DNA from: Lepisosteus oculatus
Taxonomy: Eukaryota; Chordata; Actinopteri; Semionotiformes; Lepisosteidae
NCBI RefSeq assembly: GCF_040954835.1
Contig: NC_090698.1
Span: 33,781,501 to 33,845,500 of the forward strand
Length of the DNA stretch: 64,000 nucleotides
Direction of reading: 5' to 3'
The first letter of the stretch is position 1. Each line of letters starts with the position of its first letter. The translations under genes were made by a program, and so were the position numbers. The notes under the pieces are model-generated. The model made no database searches and was not told the origin of the DNA. It was given only the letters and a program-made list of their open reading frames with translations. Shown here piece after piece: positions 56,561 to 64,000 of the stretch.

Positions 56561-58190
56561 CTACTCATCAAAGGTCTGTAAAAGGCAATGCATATGGTGA
56601 TATATCTTAAACATGCTGTGTAGGTCATGTATATATGCATAAGTAATTAATGTAAAAACTGATTGGGATGTTAAGTTAAAAGTTCTAAAAAGTCTTATTT
56701 TCTGAAGATTCCGTTGCATAAGGTCATTTCGGGATACGTGTCACATGATTTGTAGTTACAATTATAATATACAATATCTGACTTTGTTTTGAAGCTATTT
56801 GTATCGTTATTCTTACACTACATCACGTTTTCAGATATCCACGGGCTGTAGATAAACTGCTTATTCTTTTGGATATCATTACATACATTTATTGCATTGC
56901 TACAATTTGCGTCACTTTAAAAAAAAAATTCTTAACTCCCCAAAAATATATCACCGTAAAAAATAATAATATAATAATATTCCTCGCCTGTAACTTTCTT
57001 TGTTCATCTCATTTTTCCCACAGTTACTATTAGAAAGGGGCACTGCTTTTCTTGTTGTTGATCATTTGTGTACTCATATGTGGGTTTTCACTCTTTTGCG
57101 TATTTTAAGAACAGATTATCTATATAGGATAATAATTAAAATGTAACACGATTTATTCAGCGAGAGAATAATTAATGTGTGCTCTTCCTGTTCTCCAGCC
57201 ACATACTTTTGAATATTCAGTCATGTTCACAGCAGCTGTTAGGGCCAAAATACACAAAGCGCTTGTACTCTAACTTAGAGTCGACGTTATAGGCTTTGTA
57301 GAGAGATATTGGACTACAGTAATACTTTTCTTTTCTCTATGTAGCTGCAACAAGCCAAATCCTTTTACCCGCTTAGATGTTTCATTAGCTTAATGGCATT
57401 TCCCAAGTAACAGTTATTTAACATGATAACCTGTTCCCCGGTTAGAGCGGAGCAAAGGTCAGTGTCAAGGGTCACAAAGCACCCCATCATTGCCATAGCA
57501 GCACCCTGAAAACATTTAGCCATTTTTTGAAAGTATGATATCAGAAACCTAATGCCTGATTATGATTGTATTCTGTATTTTAAACAGCAATACAACATCT
57601 CCAGTTTTTCCAACCACAATAAAACAATTCTGCTTCGATTTAAGGAACATATAATAATTTAATGATACAGTCTGTAAAAATAATCACAGTTAGGTCAAAT
57701 GTTCTACACTACAGAAATAACCACAGGCCTGCAATAATATTTGTGTGCTATTTAACCTTAATTAACATTAACAGATACTTTGTTAATCTTAAAACTAAGA
57801 TTTTAAGTTGTGATTATGCCTTTAGTGATCTATAATACATAGATACATTATATATAATAGTATGTAATTTAATTTCCTGTTTAATTGGGTGTATGTGAAA
57901 TGGGCTTTCAGAATAGAAAATGTTAAGATCTCCCATTGAAAGATACAGATTCCACATGACCCCCAGAGACAGAAAGAAGCATTTCACCCTAAAACAAGCT
58001 AATCAACTAAACATTTGATGAGTAATCAGTGATATAGTTATTATTTAGGTGAATTAGTTAAATTGAGAAGCTATTAATCTGCTGCACTTCAAAAGTAAAA
58101 TGTTTAATTACTAGTAACTTTAAATTGTGTGCTCTCCTAGATTCAACAGATTGAAAACATAGGTCCCTAATCACTCAGATTTAATAACAA
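56561..58190. other. Intergenic region upstream of KIAA2026
   Basis: AT-rich, with no gene and no recognised repeat. RANBP6, the mammalian neighbour, is not seen here. Confidence 0.4.
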
Positions 58191-58618
58191 TAATAATTGC
58201 TTACACTTATATAGCACTTTTCTGGACACTCCATTTAAAGCACTTTACAGGTAATGGGGACTCCCCTCCACCATCACCAATGTGCAGCATGCACCTGGAT
58301 AATGCGATGGCAGCCATAGTGCGCCAGAACGCTCACCACACACCAGCTCTCAGTGTAATAAAGCCAATTCATAGATGGGGATTATTAGGAGGCCGTGATT
58401 GGTAAGGGCCAATGGGAAAATTGGCCAGGATGCCGGGGTTACACCCCTACTCTTTTCGAAAAACACCCTGGGATTTTTAATGACCACAGAGAGTCAGGAC
58501 CTTGTTTTTACGTCTCATCTGAAGGACGGCGCCTATTTACAGTATAGTGTCCCCATCACTATACTGGGGCATTAGGACCCACATGGACCGCAGGGTGAGT
58601 GTCCCCTGCTGGCCCCAC
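58191..58618 (-). mobile_element. 5S-type SINE, 5'-truncated (no 5S head)
   Basis: The minus strand shows the body and 3' tail of the element at 60706-61275, ending in a conserved AAAGTGCTATATAAGTGTAA block and an ATT-rich tail. Similarity stops abruptly at about 58618 before the 5S-like head. The hairpin CAGTATAGTG-TCCCCAT-CACTATACTG is intact at 58540-58566. Confidence 0.8.
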
Positions 58619-59925
58619 TAACACCTCTGTGGTAATCCTTGCTGGAGGGGATTCTGTTAATCAGCATTATTACGTGATTGGTATAGTTCACAGTTACAAA
58701 TACCTGGGCACTGTGTTTGATGATACATTTACATTCACTGTCAACACTTATATAATTGTAAAGAAATCCAAGAAGATTGTTATAATACATAGATACAAAT
58801 GTTTCAGAAAAATTAGTTCCTTTGGAATCCCCCCCAAAAATCTGTATTTTGATGCTTTTTATTGAAAGTAATTTTATTTTTTCTCTTACTGTATGTTTTG
58901 GTTCACATTACTCAGTCAAAATGTTGTGAACCTCAGCTCTAAAATCATTGGAGAATCTTTAAGACCCCTTGCTCAGCTTTGTGTCCCTGAGATCCTGAGG
59001 AAGGCCTATGCCATCATTGAAGATTCAGCTCATCTTATTGTCACGATTATTACTCCTCCTCTTAAGGGCGCTTCAGCCCTTCCTCGTTCTGTCCCATTCC
59101 CCACACCTGTTTCTTAGTCCAGACTCTCTTTAGTTCTACCTTTAAAGCCAGACGCAGGCGATTGCTCGGGGCTTCTCATTGATTTCCGCATCGTGAGATC
59201 CCGGGGTCCTGCTGCGTCTGGCTCTGTTATGGTTTTAGTTTCCTGTTCCTGATTCCAAGCCTCGCTGGTCCCAACCCGGTTCTGGTTTTAACTTCGGATG
59301 GATTCCCTGGTCTAGGACTAAACCTCCTGTCTTGGATTCCCCCTCTGGATTTACCCTTGGATTGTTCGCCCCGGATTCACTCCCCCCGGACACCAGCATG
59401 GACACGCCCCCCTGTCTCCTGACCGACTCCAGCATGATATTTTTCCCTATTGTTTCTTCACCTTTCGGATCGTGTCGTCCGCATAGGGCCCGGAAAGAAC
59501 TGTTCCTGACACTTATATCCTGCATCAGTCTTTGGACCTCTTGTCTTCAGGACAATGTTTTCGCTGTCCACAGTGTAAGTCAAATAGAAGAAAATTTAAG
59601 TGTAAAGTGTAAAGAAAGTTATATTAATACGATCTCTATTAGATAGATTCCCCTCTGCAAATGTACAGGTACTTTAATATTTTCTTAAATGTCTAATGGC
59701 TTGATTATCATTTTATTTTTTAGTATAGGACAGAGTCGTTACAATGTATATACACTATGTTACTTTCATAATAATTTTATGGACCTGTTTGCTGTTTTTT
59801 TCTCAATTTTTGTGATTCCATGTTTTTACCAATTTTATTTGGAATGTGGTGTATGTTGCACTTCTTGCTGCTTAAATTGCCACCTTAGGGGGTGATTAAA
59901 GTATTTTTTTAATTGAATGATGAAT
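58619..59925 (+). mobile_element. L2/Rex-like LINE 3' half, split by a solo LTR
   Basis: Words of the reverse transcriptase C-terminus are present (IVHSYKYLGTVFDDTFTF, then VNLSSKIIGESLRPLAQLCV and PEILRKAYAIIEDSAH). The frame is interrupted at 59039 by the LTR and continues after it (LLSSGQCFR and CKSNR in the same reading sense). The 3' end has the typical GATTAAAGTATTTTTTTAAT followed by ATTGAATGATGAATG near 59925. Confidence 0.7.
59039..59511. mobile_element. Solo LTR with perfect target-site duplication
   Basis: A 473-bp GC-rich block starting TGTCACGATT and ending CCTGACA, so its ends are TGTCA...TGACA. It is flanked on both sides by CTTAT (59034-59038 and 59512-59516), a 5-bp target duplication typical of Gypsy-class LTR elements. 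No internal gag or pol is present, so it arose by recombination between two LTRs. It interrupts a LINE. Confidence 0.88.
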
Positions 59926-60695
59926 GTTCACATTCATTGTATAGAAAACGATAAGTTACTGTTTCCACTTTCAGCCAGAAGGTGGAGAGATATGATCATT
60001 TATTTCTTATTTTACCTTGTTTCTATTGAGACATGAAGCAGTGTTCTCAAATTTTTTAAAAAAAGTATTTTAGATCTTTAAGCTTTGCATGTGTGTAGAC
60101 TTCAGGAAATAACGCCTTATTTAAAAAAACTGAAGTGTTCTTCTGTCTTGGTAGCTTTTATAAGATTTGAAGACAATCCTATGCTAAAAACATGTCTTCC
60201 CTTAAAGAAGATTTTTTTCTCTCCTATTGGTATGGAAAAATCATATTAATGTGACTGCAAAACAAAAGTAATTGTATTTTACAAACTCCACAGTTTGTAA
60301 AATACAGCTGTGAAAAAGCCTTTTCCATTCATAATCAGTAAGCCACTTAATCATGGCAACCCTGACAGTATCATTGACTCTATGAGGTGAAAGATGGCAA
60401 ACAGAGAAACCTCCAACCCAGCCAACATGAGCAGTGGAAAATATGCCAACTCCCTGCAGAAGTCGTCCCAGTATTCCAAGCACTTCAAGGCTGCAGAACA
60501 CCAGGCCACCCAAGTCTTTTCCAATTAAATTTTAATTGTAATGAAACTGATAACTGTCTCACCTATTATCAGGTTACCCTTGAAAAAAAGGGGTTTACAC
60601 TACAATGCTAAACATTTTACACTACAAGACTATAAACATTTGGGATAAATAATTTATCTCTAAAGGTATTGAGCTATCAGACCCCTCATAGGACA
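59926..60695. other. Spacer between LINE and SINE
   Basis: No gene or repeat recognised. Confidence 0.35.
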
Positions 60696-60705
60696 GCTAA
60701 GATAA

Positions 60706-61275
60706 TAATAATAATTGTTTACACTTATATAGCGCTTTTCTGGACGCTCCACTCAAAGCGCTTTACAGGTAATGGGGACTCCTCTCCACCACCACCAATG
60801 TGCAGCATCCACCTGGATGATGCGACGGCAGCCATAATGTGCCAGAACACTCACCACACATCAGCTATCAGTGGGGAGGAGAGCAGAGTAATTAAGCCAA
60901 TTCATAGATGGGGATTATTAGGAGGCCATGATTGGTAGGCCAATGGGAAATTTGGCCAGGATGCCAGGATTACACCCCTACTCTTTTCGAGAAACGCCCT
61001 GGGATTTTTAATGACCACTGAGAGTCAGGACCTCGGTTTTACGTCTCATCCGAAGGACAGCGCTTATTTACAGTATAGTGTCCCCATCACTATACTGGGG
61101 CATTAGGACCCACATGGACCACGGGGTGAGTGCTCCCTGCTGGCCCCACTAACACCTCTTCCAGCAGCAACCTTAGATTTTTCTAGGAGGTCTCCCATCC
61201 AGGTACTGACCAGGCTCACACCTGTTTAGCTTCAGTGGGCTGCCAGTTGTGAGTTGCAGGGTGATATGGCTGCAG
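60706..61275 (-). mobile_element. Full-length 5S-rRNA-derived SINE with target-site duplication
   Basis: The minus strand starts with a 5S-rRNA-like head (GCAGCCATATCACCCTGCA, then GAAGCTAAACAGG and the box C motif TACCTGGATGGGAGACC), matching the internal RNA polymerase III promoter of 5S genes. A long body follows, with a perfect 10-bp hairpin at 61071-61097. It ends with AAGCGCTATATAAGTGTAA and an ATT tail, as in elements moved by L2-type LINEs. It is flanked by direct repeats GCTAAGATAA (60696-60705 and 61276-61285). Confidence 0.88.
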
Positions 61276-61285
61276 GCTAAGATAA

Positions 61286-63150
61286 GGCAAGATAAGTTTC
61301 AGTTTACATGAAAATTTCAACCCTTCTGGCAATTATGGCGTATAGACCTGGTAAAGACCCTTTTTTTACAAGAGACTTGAACTTAATGGTAAAGAGTTAA
61401 CTTAATGGTAATCCACCATCAAATACTAGATGGGTAATTGACAATTGGAGGAGTATCAAAATTAAATTTAAGTTTAACTTTAGCTGGTACTGTAGAAAGT
61501 ATATTTAGGTTGACTTTAGTGTTGGAAGAAACAAAGTACCAATCAGGGATTAGGAAAAATCATTAAATACTCCCTTCTCAAATGGATCTGAGCCATATTG
61601 TCCAGACATTTCTGTTTCAGTTTTGAATTATATTGTTACGGCTATATGTGTCTTTGGAAATGTTTCTAAGAGACAATGGGTTTGTGTGAGAACAGTCAAT
61701 TGCTACCAATGAGGGTTACAAAAATAGAGTGGATTAGTCAATAGGTAAAATAAATTCTCATAACCTCCAACTTGTGAAGGTTTCTGCCAAGAATATACCC
61801 AAGCATTTGGTAAAGTTTAGAGGCATGTAAATTCTCTGGCACAGTTTTAGTGAAGAGTAATAACACAGACATACTTGCTAACAAATATTTATTTATAATG
61901 ACAGTGACACACACTACACTACACACAATGCAAACATACAACACACAATGTACACAATGTTTCCCTATGTACAGTACAAGATTACAAACAAGATGTCCCA
62001 GAGGTCTAACATCCTAACCAGATTCAGAATACGTCAGACTCTTACCAAGTATTCAACTTATAATGCATAGAAAGGCCAGAATAAAGTAAAGCTGCCTTAT
62101 AAACTAAATAGAATACGACCTGTAGCTAGTGTTAACATTCCAGCTTCAAGCAAAGGGGATGTTTGCTGAGATGTATTCTTAAATCGTATTCTTAAATCTC
62201 TCTCTCTGCAAACCTGGATGCCACAAAATAAATGGGAATCTATCTCCCTATTCCAAAAATGCACACACCAACTAGGAGAGACCATTTTTACCCGAGGGAT
62301 TCTTTACTCATAGTTACCTTCAGCTGTAACAATATCATTAGCTGACTGTGACAGGGACTCATTTAGAGTGCAGCTGGAGTAGGCTTGAGTTATTCAGGGT
62401 ATCTTTGATTTTCTGTACAACAGTGAAACCTGTGGCATAATGAGGGTAAATGAGCTTCTGGTGTTATAGAGACCTGCATAAGTCCTCCAACAGATCTTTA
62501 ATCTGCTGTAAATGTTTTGTTTCTCACAGTGCAAAAAATGTTGACAGCACATGATCTTGCACTAGTATGAAGACAGAAGAGGTGAGCTAAGTTGACTCCT
62601 AAAGCATCTACAAGCCATTATGCCAGGTCCCTAATTGAGAGATCTGTTGTTCAATCAAACTGAACAATACAGTTTCTAACAACTGATTTGTCCACACCAG
62701 AGAAGGTAATACCAACTTTAAAAGAATTAGTGTTTGGAACTTTATTTATTCTTGTCTGAAATGTTTAGAATAACACCTTCAAAGTAAAACCGTGGACAAA
62801 AACAGAATAAAAAAGGAAGCAAATCAAGTGACACAAACATTTAATTCTGTATGAGCTCCTAATTATAGTAATTTGATCTGGCTGTTTATGCTGCATTCTC
62901 ATCCACAGTAAGAGTGATTTGACTGAAATTGTTCAGAACTGGTTACAGGCTCATCTATGTATTTTGAGGGAAAGCAACCTAGTTAATTTAAATGACATGC
63001 TACTATGCCTTGCAAACGCATTTTAGTTATAAGAATACACATTTTTAAATGAATATTTGTCAGTGAAATAAGTTGTTTGTAAGTACTGCAATGAATTATC
63101 AAAAATTGAAATAGATACATACATATTGCAATTTTTGGAATGGCTACTGC
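61286..63150. other. AT-rich region, no gene recognised
   Basis: Contains a CA-rich stretch near 61905-61960. No recognised coding wording. Confidence 0.35.
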
Positions 63151-63229
63151 CTGTATGATATAATAGTGGTTCAGATTATTTCAGAATAAATTCACCTGCT
63201 TCTATAAAGTTCCTTAGTCAGGCAGTAGA

Positions 63230-64000
63230 TTTTAAGCAAAGATATAACTACAAAGACCAAGGAGTGTTCAAAATAACTCAGGGATAAAGTTGTAGAAAGG
63301 CACAGATCAAGAGAAAGGTATAAAAAATTAAGTGGCATATTGAATATACATTTGAACGCAATGAAGTTCATCGTTCAGAAGAGAAAGATTTAGTGTACCA
63401 CCCAGACACTGCCAAGATCTGCCTATACCTAAAAAATAAGCAGTTGGGCAAGATGGAAATTTGTTAGGGATGCCACTGTAAAGCCAAGTTCAATTTTACA
63501 AGAATCAACAATATCCTGGTCACTCCACAATGCTGGCAGAGTGGCAAATTCATATCAAATCCTGCATGGGGTTATACAGCAAACAGTTTGAGTGATACTG
63601 GCATAAGATTTGTGTTCAGACTAAAGACAAATTACATTCGGTCTGGCAACACAGTACATCACCCAGTCAATACTATCCCTGTTATCAAGCATAGTGGTGG
63701 CAGCATTATATTGTAGAGCTGCTGCTTAAAAGCAGGGTCTTGGAATATTGAGAAAAACTGATGTAACAAAGTATCAAAGCAAATCTTAGAGGAAGACATT
63801 CCATTCCCAACAAAATAAGTTCGAGCACTTTTGCAAAACCAAATCAAAACCACTCAAATTTTCAAATTTGGTACAGACATTTCAGTTTTTTTTTATTTTT
63901 GCTTGTTTTTCTGTCACTTAATTTTATTCAATCATATTAGAGTTCAGTTCGAGAATTCACATTTTGATTAAAAAACATTAATTTAGATAATTATGTATCC
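63230..64000 (+). mobile_element. Tc1-like transposon, decayed and cut by window end
   Basis: Base-level wording near 63230-63400 (AACTACAAAGACCAAGGAGT, AACTCAGGGATAAAGTTGTA, GCACAGATCAAGAGAAAGGT) follows the HTH region of a common fish Tc1 family. Near 63680 comes IPVIKHSGGSIIL with frame breaks, part of the catalytic domain. The right end lies outside the window. Confidence 0.6.

Noticed and set aside
60387..60938. Plus-strand frames of 74 and 89 codons
   Set aside because: The second is inside the antisense of the 5S-SINE; the first has no recognisable content.
61160..61275. Genuine 5S rRNA gene
   Set aside because: Only about 100 nt resemble 5S, with many changes, and it runs straight into a SINE body with a tail and target duplication.
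56561..64000. RANBP6, the next gene in mammals
   Set aside because: No importin-like frame is present on either strand; the region holds repeats only.

Overview
The window is vertebrate nuclear DNA, most likely from a ray-finned fish. It holds the conserved neighbourhood ERMP1 - MLANA - KIAA2026 (now also called BRD10), the same order as on human chromosome 9p24. The genes are split by canonical GT-AG introns and the introns are full of Tc1/mariner elements, CR1 and L2/Rex-like LINEs, tRNA-derived SINEs and a 5S-rRNA-derived SINE. Single-copy intact synteny, moderate intron sizes and this repeat mix fit a non-teleost ray-finned fish such as gar or bowfin, but the species is inference, not something the sequence proves.

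Layout. Positions 1-10342 are repeat-rich: a rearranged Gypsy-like retroelement fragment with an inverted second copy, a tRNA-like relic, a decayed CR1 LINE split by SINE insertions, and Tc1 remnants. Positions 10343-18989 (minus) carry the first six coding exons of ERMP1, an endoplasmic reticulum M28-type metallopeptidase. The whole metal-binding set is present, but the C-terminal membrane exons are not found in the window. MLANA (melan-A) lies divergently at 23401-28031 (plus), with four coding exons giving a 119-residue single-pass protein. KIAA2026/BRD10 runs on the minus strand from 56095 to 32107, tail to tail with MLANA. Its eight coding exons join in frame to a 2487-residue nuclear protein with an atypical bromodomain, a DDT/WHIM-like region and a very long Ser/Thr/Pro-rich tail. 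Positions 56100-64000 are its promoter region (with a consensus CRE) followed by repeats: two 5S-headed SINEs, a LINE interrupted by a solo LTR with a perfect 5-bp target duplication, and a Tc1 element cut by the window end.

The three genes are neighbours by ancestry rather than one pathway: ERMP1 works in the ER, MLANA in melanosomes, and BRD10 looks like a chromatin factor. All exon joins were checked by hand for phase: ERMP1 1051 nt in frame to the last visible exon, MLANA 360 nt, BRD10 7464 nt. No wholly new system is evident. The most unusual signals are in BRD10 (His at the usual acetyl-lysine-binding Asn position, and an 18-residue tandem repeat) and in the mobile elements (a 5S SINE with a conserved perfect hairpin, a palindromic repeat with hammerhead-ribozyme-like cores, and nested insertions).
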